Of a DNA stretch of 64,000 nucleotides, positions 25,641-34,683 are shown piece by piece. The DNA is taken from contig NZ_AYVY01000001.1 in the NCBI RefSeq assembly GCF_000503055.1, positions 121,926 through 185,925 of the forward strand, written 5' to 3'. Source of the DNA: Mesorhizobium sp. LSHC420B00 (GTDB lineage Bacteria; Pseudomonadota; Alphaproteobacteria; Rhizobiales; Rhizobiaceae). Position 1 is the first letter of the stretch. Each line of letters starts with the position of its first letter. The notes under the pieces were generated by a model. That model saw nothing but the letters and a program-made list of their open reading frames with translations. It ran no database searches and was not told the origin of the DNA. A program made the position numbers and the translations under genes.

Positions 25641-27613
25641 TCCTCGTCCTCCGGATCGCCTTTCGGCCAGAACCAGCCGATCAAGGTGATGGCGATCGGC
25701 CCGGCTCCCCAGACCACCGCCCACGGGCTGAAGATCGAATAGAGAAAGGTGGCGCCGACGGCGAGGGCGGCGAATAACGGCCAGATCGATGGCGTCGCCG
25801 ACTTCTCGCGCACATCGGGATGCGCCTCTGCCACGGTCGAAATAACAAGTTCGCGCACGTCGACACGAAGCCCAGTCGCCACCGGCAGCGTATCGCGTTC
25901 GGCCCACAGCGGCTCGGCATGTGTAACCACCGGAATATGGGCGAAATTGTAGTTAGGCGGCGGAGACATTGTCGCCCATTCCAGAGTGCCCGCATTCCAG
26001 GGATTGTCCCCGGCCGGCGCACCCCTCAAGGCGCTGTGAACCAGGTTTATGGTAAACAGCACGAAGCTCAGGAACAGGACGACCGCGCCGGCTGTGATGA
26101 ACAGGTTGATGTTGCCCCAGCCGAGCTCCGCCGGATAGGTGTAGACCCGGCGCGGCATGCCCCACAGCCCGACAATGTGCATCGGAAAGAACGCCGCATT
26201 GAAGCCTATGAAGGCAAGCCAGAAGTGCCAGCGTCCGAGACGCTCGTTCATTATCCGGCCGGTGATCTTGGGGAACCAGAAATAGGTCGCGCCGAGCAGC
26301 GGGAACACCGACCCGCCGATCAGCACGTAATGGAAATGCGCGACCACGAAATAGGTGTCGTGCACTTGCAGGTCCAATGGGACCGAGGCCAGCATCACGC
26401 CGGTCAGGCCGCCCGCGACGAAGGTGAAGAAGAAGCCGAACACGAACAGCAGCGGCGTCCTGACTATCGGCTTTCCGTCCCACAATGTCGCCAGCCAGCA
26501 GAAGATCTGCAGCCCGTTCGGGATGGCGATCAGCATGCTCGACGCGGTGAAGAAGCTCGCGCCGAGCTTCGGCAGGCCGGTTGCGAACATGTGGTGGACC
26601 CACAGGCCGAACGACAGAAAGCCGACCGAAATCAGCGACAGAACCATGCCCAGATAGCCGAATACCGGACGCCGGGCGAAAGCGGCGATGACCGAGGACA
26701 CCATGCCGGTGGCCGGCAGGAAAATGATGTAGACTTCGGGGTGGCCGAAGAACCAGAACAGGTGCTGGAAGAGCAGTACGTCGCCACCCTCGGCGGGATT
26801 GAAGATATGGGTGCCGACCAGCCGGTCGAGGATCAGGAACGTCGACGTGATCATGACCGCCGGCATGGCGAACACGATCACGAAGGAGGTGACCAGCATC
26901 GCCCAGACGTAGAGCGGAATCTTGTCCAGCGACATGCCCGGCGCGCGTTGCTTCAGCACGGTGACGATGGTGGCAACCGCGACCGCCAACGATGACACTT
27001 CGGTATAGGTGATCATCTGCGCCCACACGTCGGAACGCTTGCCTGGCCCGAATTCAGGGCCGGACAGCGGCACATAGGAGAACCAGCCGACGTCGGGCGC
27101 CATGTCGAGTGCAAACGACACCCAGGCGAAGAGGCCACCGGAGAGATAAATCCAGAAGCTGAATGCATTGAGGCGCGGAAAGGCGATGTTGCGGGTGCCG
27201 ACCATCAGCGGCACGAGGTAGATGCCAGTCGCCTGAACGATCGGCACTGCAAACAAGAACATCATGGTTACGCCATGCATGGTGAACAGCTGGTTGTAGC
27301 GGTCGGGCCCGATCAGCCCGCGCTCCGGCCCCGACAGTTGGATGCGCATGGCAACGGCGCTGAGGCCACCGAGGCACAGGAAGAAGAAGGCGGTGATCAG
27401 GTAGCGCCGCGCGACAATTTTGTGGTCGACGCTCGAGAGCGCACCGATGATGCCCGGTGCCGTCTGCCATGTCCGCGCCAGCCAGCGGTCAAGGCTGGCG
27501 TCGTCGAGGCCGGTATCGCGAGGACCGTCGTGCTCGGGAGCTAGGTCACCCTTTTGTGCTGCGGCGCGTTGCTGGGCGAGGTCACGCTCATGGGCTAGGT
27601 CGGCGCTGCTCAT
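25637..27613 (-). CDS. Cytochrome c oxidase subunit I
   Basis: A 658-residue haem-copper oxidase subunit I with an extra N-terminal hydrophilic stretch of about 70 residues and a C-terminal extension with two more helices. Key motifs are WFFGHPEVYIIFLPATGM (CuB His plus the D-channel Glu), HHMFATGL, and AHFHYVLIGG (His ligands of haem a3 and a). The GHPEV glutamate places it among A1-type oxidases. It overlaps coxB and coxC by four bases each. Start at 27613 chosen because the longer ORF runs antiparallel through coxB in another frame. Confidence 0.93.
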   Translation of the reverse strand: MSSADLAHERDLAQQRAAAQKGDLAPEHDGPRDTGLDDASLDRWLARTWQTAPGIIGALSSVDHKIVARRYLITAFFFLCLGGLSAVAMRIQLSGPERGLIGPDRYNQLFTMHGVTMMFLFAVPIVQATGIYLVPLMVGTRNIAFPRLNAFSFWIYLSGGLFAWVSFALDMAPDVGWFSYVPLSGPEFGPGKRSDVWAQMITYTEVSSLAVAVATIVTVLKQRAPGMSLDKIPLYVWAMLVTSFVIVFAMPAVMITSTFLILDRLVGTHIFNPAEGGDVLLFQHLFWFFGHPEVYIIFLPATGMVSSVIAAFARRPVFGYLGMVLSLISVGFLSFGLWVHHMFATGLPKLGASFFTASSMLIAIPNGLQIFCWLATLWDGKPIVRTPLLFVFGFFFTFVAGGLTGVMLASVPLDLQVHDTYFVVAHFHYVLIGGSVFPLLGATYFWFPKITGRIMNERLGRWHFWLAFIGFNAAFFPMHIVGLWGMPRRVYTYPAELGWGNINLFITAGAVVLFLSFVLFTINLVHSALRGAPAGDNPWNAGTLEWATMSPPPNYNFAHIPVVTHAEPLWAERDTLPVATGLRVDVRELVISTVAEAHPDVREKSATPSIWPLFAALAVGATFLYSIFSPWAVVWGAGPIAITLIGWFWPKGDPEDEE

Positions 27614-28626
27614 TTCAGGCCCTCGAGATAGGCTACGATCGCATTCAGCTCGTCCCCGTTTAGTCCCACCACGGGCATGTGGGCACCTGGCTTGATCCCT
27701 TGCGGATCGGCTATCCAGGCTGCGAGATTGCCGCGGCTCATCGCCAGCGTTCCGGCAGCGAGCGTCTGCCGGCTTGCGATATGTGTAAGGTCGGGAGCGA
27801 CCGTACCGCCGGCGATGGTGCCGCCGATCTTGTGGCACATCACGCAAGGCCGTTTGAGGAATAGGTCATGGCCGGCTTTTGCCTCGCCAGAGGCAGGAGC
27901 GACCGCCGGCCGCAGCTGATCGTTCAGCCACGCGTCGAAGACGGGCCGGGGTTCGGCGACGATGAAGGTGCTCATATTGGCATGCTGCGCGCCGCAGAAC
28001 TCCGCGCACTGGCCGCGATAGACGCCGGGCTTGTCCGCCTTCAGATCGAGAACGTTCTCGTGGCCTGGAATGAGGTCCAGCTTGCCCGAGAGGTTCGGCA
28101 CCCAGAAGGAATGGATGACGTCGGTCGAGGTCACGACAAGCCGCACCGGCTCCCCCGCCGGGATGTGGATTTCATTGGCGGTCGTCAGGATGCGGTTCGG
28201 CTGATCGTTTTCGTAGCGCACCTCCCACCACCATTGATGCCCGGTCACCCGGATCGTCAGCGCCGCATCCGAGCCGATGGCGGCGAGCGTCCGGTTAGCG
28301 AAGTAGCTCAGCAGCGTCAGGCCGACCAGGATCAGGGCGGTAGCGGCGAGTGCGGCGACGACAATTCGCATCTTGCTGCGCTCGGCGGCAGCGTCGAGGA
28401 CAAGCAGATCGCCGAGCGGCGCCGGGCGCCGGGCCAATGGCGTAATCAGCACGGCCATCACCAGAAGCCAGACCGCCGTGCACAGCGCGGTGAAGAACCA
28501 GATCAGCCATGCAAGCTCGCCCGCGGCCGGGCCTTTCGGGTCGAGCGCGGATTGCCAGCCGCTGCATCCTGCAAGGAGCAGCATGCAGGCTGTGCTGCAG
28601 CACACCCTGCAAAGAAGGCGGTTCAC
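27610..28626 (-). CDS. Cytochrome c oxidase subunit II fused to cytochrome c
   Basis: A 338-residue lipoprotein-type subunit II. The N-terminus has a lipobox LLLAGC (Cys21), then two helices. The CuA domain shows TSTDVIHSFWVPNL and GQCAEFCGAQHANM, which hold all CuA ligands. A C-terminal cytochrome c domain carries CVMCH and a Met in AHMPV, which marks the caa3-type fusion. This lets the oxidase accept electrons directly from small cytochromes. It overlaps both neighbouring genes by four bases. Confidence 0.93.
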   Translation of the reverse strand: MNRLLCRVCCSTACMLLLAGCSGWQSALDPKGPAAGELAWLIWFFTALCTAVWLLVMAVLITPLARRPAPLGDLLVLDAAAERSKMRIVVAALAATALILVGLTLLSYFANRTLAAIGSDAALTIRVTGHQWWWEVRYENDQPNRILTTANEIHIPAGEPVRLVVTSTDVIHSFWVPNLSGKLDLIPGHENVLDLKADKPGVYRGQCAEFCGAQHANMSTFIVAEPRPVFDAWLNDQLRPAVAPASGEAKAGHDLFLKRPCVMCHKIGGTIAGGTVAPDLTHIASRQTLAAGTLAMSRGNLAAWIADPQGIKPGAHMPVVGLNGDELNAIVAYLEGLK

Positions 28627-29156
28627 GGCGACTTCCCCAGCGTCGCGGCGTCCGGCAGGCGATTTTCGGATGGATGGGGCATCATGTCGTCGTCGCGGCT
28701 CGGCGCAGCGGACTTTGGCGCGTTGCCGCTCAGCGCGCGGACGAAGGCGGCAAGCTCCCAGATCTGGTCGTCAGGGATCTTGTCGCGGAAGCTCGGCATG
28801 CCGTTCGGCCGGCCGTCCCTGATCGTGGCGTGGATGCTTTCGATCGAGCTGCCATAGAGCCACTTCTGGTCCATGAGGGCCGGGCCCATGCCGCCGCCGC
28901 CATTGGCATGGCAGCCGGAACAGTTGAACCAGTTGAACAGACGCTTGCCCTCGCTGAGGTGGAAGGCGTTGGCCTCGAACACGCCGGCCTTGTTGTCGGA
29001 CGAGGCCGGCCGTTGGCCGCCCGGCTCGAGGGCCGTCACGGCCGCCGGTTGGTCGCCCGAGCCGAGCACCGACTGTGGACGCGTGTCGCGTTCCTCGCGC
29101 TGGCAAGCGGCAAGGACGAGCATCGCCGACAGCAAGCATGGAAGGCCGCGGTTCAT
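28623..29156 (-). CDS. Lipoprotein cytochrome c, dehydrogenase partner
   Basis: A 177-residue lipoprotein with a lipobox LAAC (Cys18), a linker of about 45 residues and a class I cytochrome c domain: CSGCH at 79-83, a GGGGMGP loop and Met in NGMPSF. It lies between the MxaJ/XoxJ-like gene and coxB with four-base overlaps at both ends, the slot of an XoxG-like electron acceptor for the quinoprotein dehydrogenase. Confidence 0.85.
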   Translation of the reverse strand: MNRGLPCLLSAMLVLAACQREERDTRPQSVLGSGDQPAAVTALEPGGQRPASSDNKAGVFEANAFHLSEGKRLFNWFNCSGCHANGGGGMGPALMDQKWLYGSSIESIHATIRDGRPNGMPSFRDKIPDDQIWELAAFVRALSGNAPKSAAPSRDDDMMPHPSENRLPDAATLGKSP

Positions 29157-30022
29157 CGCACTGCCGCCCCGGCGCCGTCGAGGCGAGGCACGCCATATTC
29201 CGCCAGGATCGTATCGATCTCGGCGCGGTGTTTGGCAATAGCTGCGTCTACCTCACCGCGCAGTGCATCGTCGTCGCGGCGCACGGCCATCGAGATGTCG
29301 TAGATCATCGGCAGCAGCGGACCGTCGATACGCGGCGCAACCGACGTAATTCGTAACGGAGCTTTTTGCCTGGCGGCGAAGTAGCCGGCCAACGGTCCCC
29401 AGACGACGGCAACATCGATGTCGCCATTCGCCACCGCCTCGATGATGCGCGCTGGCGGGTTCGGCGCGGAATAGTCGCCATAGACCGGGAAGCCGATGAG
29501 ATGGCCGACGATGCCGCGGCGCCCGAGCGCCTGGACGGGTGGCGAGTTGGCGCCGTCGTCGCCGATCAGCTGGACGCCGATGTGCAGATCGCGCAGGCGA
29601 GGATCGTTGAAGGACGTGATTTCCGGCGCATCCTTTCGTGTCACGAAGACGTAGGAAGACCGGTAGTAGGGCGCGGTGGTGCGCAGCATTTCGAGATTGG
29701 CGGGTGTGCCGGGCACCAGATCGCACAGGCCGGCTTTCAGCGTGTTGCGCACAAAGCCGCGCCGCTGTGCCCACCATGTGTAGGAAACAGTCGCACCAAG
29801 CTCCTCGGCGACGAGTTCGGCAATCTTGTTTTCAAAGCCCTCCCTGGCGGCATTGGAGAACGGCATGTTGTTGGGATCGGCGCAGATTCTCAATTCGCGC
29901 GCATCGGCAAGGGGGGCAACAAGCGAGAGCGCCAGTGCACCGACCGCGGCGGCAAGCCGCCGCGGTCGCGTTCTCCGTGGCCGCGCAACTCGGCCGATCG
30001 TCTCAAGGCAGCCGAAATACAT
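29153..30022 (-). CDS. Quinoprotein-dehydrogenase-associated periplasmic protein (MxaJ/XoxJ-like)
   Basis: A 289-residue periplasmic binding-protein fold with an N-terminal signal region ending around LADARE. Typical opening of the family after cleavage: LRICADPNNMPFSNAAREGFENK. Members co-occur with methanol/ethanol PQQ dehydrogenases, and XoxJ is thought to help assemble or activate the enzyme. It overlaps the dehydrogenase gene by 20 bases and the cytochrome gene by four. Confidence 0.87.
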   Translation of the reverse strand: MYFGCLETIGRVARPRRTRPRRLAAAVGALALSLVAPLADARELRICADPNNMPFSNAAREGFENKIAELVAEELGATVSYTWWAQRRGFVRNTLKAGLCDLVPGTPANLEMLRTTAPYYRSSYVFVTRKDAPEITSFNDPRLRDLHIGVQLIGDDGANSPPVQALGRRGIVGHLIGFPVYGDYSAPNPPARIIEAVANGDIDVAVVWGPLAGYFAARQKAPLRITSVAPRIDGPLLPMIYDISMAVRRDDDALRGEVDAAIAKHRAEIDTILAEYGVPRLDGAGAAVR

Positions 30023-31805
30023 ACAGCGTACCTCCCGGCGTGGTTACATCCTTCAGATCCTTCATGACGTTAACGAAGCCCAGCGCGGCGGTGGCGTCGC
30101 GCGGGTCGAGATCGCCGGATACGATCGCCCCAGCCCAGCCACCAACGCCCGAAAGGACCGCGACATATTGGTGCCCGTCTGGGCCGCGATAGGTGATCGG
30201 CTGGCCGATGATGCCGGACGACGTCTTGAACTGCCAAAGCAGCGCGCCGGTCCTGGCGCTGACCGCCTTGAACCAGCCTTCCATCGTGCCATAGAACACG
30301 ACATTGCCGGCGGTGGCGACGGCGCCGCTCCACACCGGAAAGTTCTCCTTCAGGCTCCACGCCGGCTTGGCGGCGGCGACATCCCAGGCGGTGAAAGCGC
30401 CGCGATTGCCGCCCGGCCCCGGAATCATGCGCACGTTCATGCCGACATAGGGCGTCCCGGCGATGTAATTCACCTCGACGCCTTCTTCGTCCATGCACAT
30501 GTTATTGTGCGGAATGTAGAGCAGGCCGGTCTTTGGCGAGAACGCCGAAGGCTGCCAGTCCTTTAGCCCGGATGCGGTGGGGCAGATGTCGCGCACGACC
30601 TTACCGGTGCCGGTTTTTTTGTCGGGATTTACAATCAGCCGGCCGGTCTTGAGGTCGACGCCCTTGCTGGAATTGACAGGCCCGAACGGCACCGCCGACA
30701 ATACCTCCCCCGTCGTGCGGTCCAGCAAATAGACATAGCCGTTGCGTTCCGGTCGGACCAGGACCTTGCGGAGCTTGCCCTGCCAAGTCATGTCGAGCAG
30801 CACCTGCTCGTTGATGCCGTCGTAATCGTGGAGGTCGTGCGGGGTCCATTGATAGAACCATTTGGCTGCGCCGGTGTCGGGATCGCGGGCAAAGATGCCG
30901 GCGGTCCATTTGTTGTCGCCGGGCCTCAGATCCGGATTCCACGGGCCGGGATTTCCGGTGCCGTGGAAGATAAGGTTCAGATCCGGATCATAGGAGATCC
31001 AGCCCCACACATTGCCGCCGCCGATCTTCCACGCATCGGGCGGCCATGACGTCACGCCGAGATCCTTGCCCTTGTCCATGTCGTAATGCGGCTTGAAATC
31101 GGGGCCGATCAGCACCTCGGCGTCCGGGCCGGTGTTGTAGGCCGTCCAGACGACGTGCCCGTCGCCGGCGTCGAGCGCCTTGATCCAGCCGCGCACGCCC
31201 ATTTCGCCGCCGGAATTGCCGACCAGCACCTTGCCCTTGACCACCAGCGGCGCCATGGTGATGGTCTCGCCGATATTGATGTTGCCGATATGGGTGTTCC
31301 AGACCGGTTTGCCGGTGGCTGCATCAACGGCGATGGTATGGCCGTCGAGCGTGTTGAAATAGATGCGCCCGTCGAAGAAGACCGCACCGCGGTTGACCAC
31401 GTCGCAACAGGCAACGCCCTGCGCCGCAGGCTCGGGATTGGGCTCGAATTTCCACTTCATCGGCGCGCCGGGCTTGGTAAGGTCAAGCGCGTAGAGGATG
31501 TTGGGAAACGGCGTCACGATGTACATCGTGTTGCCGACGACCAGGGGCGCAGCCTCCTGGCCCTTGTTGACGCCAGTGGAGAATGTGAAGGCCACCTGCA
31601 GGTTCTTGACGTTGTCCTCGGTGATTTCCGCAAGTTCGCTGTAGCGGGTCGAGGCGTAGTTCTTTGCCGGCATCGCCCACTGGCCGTCGTCGGGCGGAGC
31701 AGCCGCGGACGGCGGATTTATCGCAAAGCTTGACGTTGACTGAGCAACCGCCGTGGTAACTAGCGCGAAGCCTGCCAGCAGCGTCCATCCCAGCATCGCA
31801 GCCAT
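30003..31805 (-). CDS. PQQ-dependent alcohol dehydrogenase, lanthanide type (XoxF/ExaF-like)
   Basis: A 600-residue periplasmic quinoprotein with a signal peptide (cleavage near VAQS, residue 22) and an eight-bladed propeller. Diagnostic residues: the vicinal disulfide Cys133-Cys134 (VACCD), Glu201 (SGGEMGVRG), Asn285 (GTGNPGPWN), catalytic Asp327, and Asp329 two residues later (HDYDG). The extra Asp marks lanthanide-dependent enzymes; calcium MxaF has Ala there. Start chosen at 31805 before the signal peptide. Whether it belongs to XoxF or ExaF needs a tree; either oxidises primary alcohols. PQQ comes from the converging pqq operon. Confidence 0.9.
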   Translation of the reverse strand: MAAMLGWTLLAGFALVTTAVAQSTSSFAINPPSAAAPPDDGQWAMPAKNYASTRYSELAEITEDNVKNLQVAFTFSTGVNKGQEAAPLVVGNTMYIVTPFPNILYALDLTKPGAPMKWKFEPNPEPAAQGVACCDVVNRGAVFFDGRIYFNTLDGHTIAVDAATGKPVWNTHIGNINIGETITMAPLVVKGKVLVGNSGGEMGVRGWIKALDAGDGHVVWTAYNTGPDAEVLIGPDFKPHYDMDKGKDLGVTSWPPDAWKIGGGNVWGWISYDPDLNLIFHGTGNPGPWNPDLRPGDNKWTAGIFARDPDTGAAKWFYQWTPHDLHDYDGINEQVLLDMTWQGKLRKVLVRPERNGYVYLLDRTTGEVLSAVPFGPVNSSKGVDLKTGRLIVNPDKKTGTGKVVRDICPTASGLKDWQPSAFSPKTGLLYIPHNNMCMDEEGVEVNYIAGTPYVGMNVRMIPGPGGNRGAFTAWDVAAAKPAWSLKENFPVWSGAVATAGNVVFYGTMEGWFKAVSARTGALLWQFKTSSGIIGQPITYRGPDGHQYVAVLSGVGGWAGAIVSGDLDPRDATAALGFVNVMKDLKDVTTPGGTLYVFRLP

Positions 31806-31867
31806 TGGCCTTTCTCCCCTTTTGGCTGACACACTGGTTTTCGCTGCCACCTGTCGCACTTGCCTCA

Positions 31868-32644
31868 TTAGCGTATCGACCCGCCGACACCGGCGCCAAG
31901 CTCTGCGGCTACGTCCGCCTCGGTTCCGGCACACAATGGATGGCCCCAGCCGGAAGCGCTCTTGCCGCCGGGATCGAGGTCGAAAATGATAGCGTCCTTG
32001 CGGTTTGGGTTGACGCCGGCCGGTACCTTGTCCAGCCCGAGTGCGGCCCGCACCCGCCAGGCGACATTGTGGTCGGCACAAGAGGAATCGCCGCTTATCC
32101 CGAGGGCCCCGACGATCCCCTTGCCGTCGTAGAGAGCCAGGCCACCGCCAAACACGACGACACCGCCGATGGGCTTTCCCAGCAATGGATCGCTGGAGCT
32201 TCCATACGTAGAAGGATCGCCCGCATAGGCTGCCGCCTGATTGACCGGATTGGTGGCCAGGAGGCCGAATAGAGGACCGCCGGGCTGCACCGGCGCGTAG
32301 AGGTTCGCGGTGGACAAAGCCATCTGCGCGAGGCTGAGCCCGTTGGCCGTATTGGCTTTTTCGGCGGCGATCAGTCGGCTGCCGGGCCACTGGGCGTCGG
32401 CGGTAGGCCCGCTGAAGGCGACGGCGCAGACAGTTCCGTCGCGAGCCACGATTGCCGCCCATTCATTGGTATCGAAGCCGCCATTGCCGGGGCCGCCGCT
32501 GGCTTTGACGTTGGCCTTGAGGGCGGCCAGCAATTTGTCATGGTCGGCCGGGCAAGGTGCTTGAGCCCAAGCCTTTTGCTGGACGGCGCCGATTGTAAGC
32601 AGGAACAGACATAATGCTACTGAGACAATCCGATGGCGATCCAT
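31868..32644 (-). CDS. GlcG/HbpS-family haem-binding-like protein
   Basis: A 258-residue secreted protein: signal peptide (residues 1-27, ending AWAQA) followed by one GlcG/HbpS domain with ANGLSLAQMAL, GPLFGLLATNP, GGVVVFGGGLALYDG and GALGISGDSSCADHNVAW. Such proteins commonly accompany PQQ-dependent dehydrogenases; their biochemical task there is unknown, possibly cofactor binding. It is the first gene of the minus-strand alcohol-oxidation operon, 62 bases before the dehydrogenase. Confidence 0.85.
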   Translation of the reverse strand: MDRHRIVSVALCLFLLTIGAVQQKAWAQAPCPADHDKLLAALKANVKASGGPGNGGFDTNEWAAIVARDGTVCAVAFSGPTADAQWPGSRLIAAEKANTANGLSLAQMALSTANLYAPVQPGGPLFGLLATNPVNQAAAYAGDPSTYGSSSDPLLGKPIGGVVVFGGGLALYDGKGIVGALGISGDSSCADHNVAWRVRAALGLDKVPAGVNPNRKDAIIFDLDPGGKSASGWGHPLCAGTEADVAAELGAGVGGSIR

Positions 32645-32856
32645 TAGCTGCGCCGTCTTTGTTGAACACTCCCAACGCGCGAGAGGCGCAGAAGTGCCAA
32701 ATGGAATGAAATAAATGTCGGATTCCGTCGGCCAAACTCGGCGGCCGGCGCTCGGGATAGTTGATCCTGGCGTTCTCATTCAACCGCAAATTGGACTTAT
32801 TCCCGCGGTGGTCCGGGCTCGGCCGGAACGGAGGGCGCTGTTCGCAGTTGTGTCGG

Positions 32857-33687
32857 ATGCTGTCTGCAGTCGAGCAACTGGCTCAATCGGTGAAAGAGCG
32901 ACGAGCGATCTTGTTCGTTGGAGCCGGAGTGTCGATGAGCGTCGGCTTGCCGTCCTGGCAAAAGCTCATCGAGCACATGCAAAACGAGCTCGGCCTCGAC
33001 GAGGACATGATCGGCGCACCGGAGGCCAACTATCAGGCCCTTGCCGAATATTACCGGCTGAAGCAGGGGAGCCTCGGCCCTTTGCGCAGCTGGATGGATC
33101 GCGAATGGAGCGTATCGCGGGAAAAAGTGCGGGGCTCGGCGATCCACAAGCTTATCGTGTCGCTCGATTTTCCGATCATCTACACCACCAATTATGATCG
33201 CAACCTCGAGGTTGCCTTCGAGATCCATGGCCGGCCCTTTGTGAAAGTGGCCAATGCAAAGGACTTGCCCAAGACAACAGGCGAGGTCACCCAGATCATC
33301 AAATTCCACGGCGATTTCGACGACGACAAATCCCTAGTCCTGGCGGAGACCGACTATTTCGACCGGCTTTCGTTCGATTCGGCGCTCGACGTGAAGTTTC
33401 GCGCCGACGCGCTCGGGCGTACCATCCTGTTCATCGGCTACAGCATGTCCGATATGAACATCCGTCTGCTGCTGCACAGGCTTTGGCAGACCTGGCGCCG
33501 GTCCGGTTATGAGAAGAATCGGCCAAAATCCTTCATCTTCATGCCGCAGCCAAGCATCGTCCAGGAGGCCGTCCTCGGACGCTGGGGCATCGATATGCTG
33601 ACCGAGGATGCCGACGATCCGGAGGACGCGCTGCTCGCATTCCTGAACGAACTCAAGGACAAGGTCGGCCGGCCCGACGGCGCCTGA
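32857..33687 (+). CDS. SIR2-like domain protein
   Basis: A 276-residue protein with the SIR2_2 fold. Nucleotide-site motifs are FVGAGVSMSVGLPSW (residues 18-32), TTNYDRNLE and KFHGDFDD (the position of the NAD-contacting residues), with GYSMSDMNI in place of a zinc-finger region. Proteins of this type often hydrolyse NAD+ and form part of antiphage systems (for example with Argonaute or in DSR/Thoeris loci), but no partner gene is adjacent here. The ATG at 32857 follows weak Shine-Dalgarno sequence; an upstream extension is unlikely. Confidence 0.78.
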   Translation: MLSAVEQLAQSVKERRAILFVGAGVSMSVGLPSWQKLIEHMQNELGLDEDMIGAPEANYQALAEYYRLKQGSLGPLRSWMDREWSVSREKVRGSAIHKLIVSLDFPIIYTTNYDRNLEVAFEIHGRPFVKVANAKDLPKTTGEVTQIIKFHGDFDDDKSLVLAETDYFDRLSFDSALDVKFRADALGRTILFIGYSMSDMNIRLLLHRLWQTWRRSGYEKNRPKSFIFMPQPSIVQEAVLGRWGIDMLTEDADDPEDALLAFLNELKDKVGRPDGA

Positions 33688-33714
33688 AAACCAGCGGAAG
33701 CGACGAAGCCGTGG

Positions 33715-33739
33715 GGAACCGGCTGGCCCGATGTGAGTT
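33715..33739 (+). promoter_or_regulatory. EcfG-type promoter
   Basis: GGAAC, 16-nt spacer, AGTT, ending 32 bases before the DUF3606 gene. It begins 27 bases after the SIR2-like gene stop, so it creates an independent transcription unit. Confidence 0.6.
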
Positions 33740-33771
33740 GGGAAGGCTAAGTTATACCGGATCCAGCGTGT

Positions 33772-33957
33772 ATGAGTGGACGCAAACACAAGCGAAGAGT
33801 GCAAGCCAAAGATTGCCTCTCGACCGAGCAGGTCTATCAGATCAATTTCTTTGCCCGCAGGTGCGGCCTGACCAGGGACGAAGCGCTCAAGATGATGCGA
33901 GATGCCGGCCGGTTGAAGGGTGGCGGGAAGCCGTCTTACGAAACCGGGTCGAAGTAG
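33772..33957 (+). CDS. DUF3606-like small protein
   Basis: A 61-residue basic protein. The central LSTEQVYQINFFARRCGLTR followed by DEALKMMRDAG is a helix-turn-helix-like arrangement resembling DUF3606, a small domain abundant in rhizobia and often stress-induced. The start ATG is 32 bases downstream of an EcfG-type promoter. The LysE gene starts four bases after its stop, so they probably share a transcript. Confidence 0.65.
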   Translation: MSGRKHKRRVQAKDCLSTEQVYQINFFARRCGLTRDEALKMMRDAGRLKGGGKPSYETGSK

Positions 33958-33961
33958 CGGC

Positions 33962-34597
33962 ATGGATCTCGCGTCATGGGCGGCTTTTGGCGGGACGGTC
34001 ATCCTGATGCAGATGCCGCCAGGGCCTGACAGTCTGCTGGTGATGGCGCGTGGCGTCGGACAGGGCCGGGACGTTGCCCTGTTCACCGTTCTGGGCATGA
34101 CCCTCGGCGCCGGAATGGTCCAGTTGCCGCTCCTTGCCCTCGGCATATCGTCACTGCTCCAGGCATCGCCCCTTGCCTTTGCGATGCTTCGCTGGGCGGG
34201 CGCAGCCTATCTGGTTTGGCTTGGATCGCGTATGGTATTATTACGGTCGGATAGCGTCGCCGTCGACGAGCCGCGCAATGTCGGACCGCTTGCGGCCGCG
34301 CGTGAAGGAATGATCGCCAATCTGATAAATCCCTGGCCGATAACCTTGATGGTGGCATTCCTTCCGCAGTTCGTCGATCCTGCTCGCGGATCGGTCACGC
34401 TGCAATTGCTGCTGCTCGGTGGCACACAGAAAATGACCGGTGTGCTGGTGCTAGGCACATATGCGCTCGCGTCCGGCACCTTCGGGGCCTGGATTATGAA
34501 ACGACCGAAGGTAAGGCTCTGGCAGCGCCGCGTGGCAGGCTGCCTCGTTGTCGGCCTCGGTGTCCGCATGGCACTCGGTGGTGGCGCACACCGCTGA
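33962..34597 (+). CDS. LysE-family exporter
   Basis: A 211-residue inner-membrane protein with six helices of the LysE/RhtB amino-acid-efflux superfamily. The conserved opening MPPGPDSLLVMARGVGQG, with its Pro-Gly-Pro-Asp signature, and AAREGMIANLINPWP in the middle are both clear. Substrate is not predictable. Expression from the stress promoter upstream of DUF3606 is likely. Confidence 0.87.
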   Translation: MDLASWAAFGGTVILMQMPPGPDSLLVMARGVGQGRDVALFTVLGMTLGAGMVQLPLLALGISSLLQASPLAFAMLRWAGAAYLVWLGSRMVLLRSDSVAVDEPRNVGPLAAAREGMIANLINPWPITLMVAFLPQFVDPARGSVTLQLLLLGGTQKMTGVLVLGTYALASGTFGAWIMKRPKVRLWQRRVAGCLVVGLGVRMALGGGAHR

Positions 34598-34630
34598 GGA
34601 TCGAGCGATGCACCGGCGGCCGCCCTTATG

Positions 34631-34655
34631 GAACATCCATCGACAATTTTCGTTG
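34631..34655 (+). promoter_or_regulatory. EcfG-type promoter (perfect consensus)
   Basis: GGAAC, exactly 16 nt, CGTT: the best match in the window to the alphaproteobacterial general-stress consensus. It ends 28 bases before the start codon at 34684. Confidence 0.75.
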
Positions 34656-34683
34656 ACATGCTCCACAAGGCGAGAGGTCGAAC

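Noticed and set aside
25820..26995. A 391-codon plus-strand ORF opposite coxA.
   Set aside because: Composition is that of a high-GC antisense shadow (Arg, Gln, Glu, Gly-rich), and coxA on the other strand is certain from its motifs.
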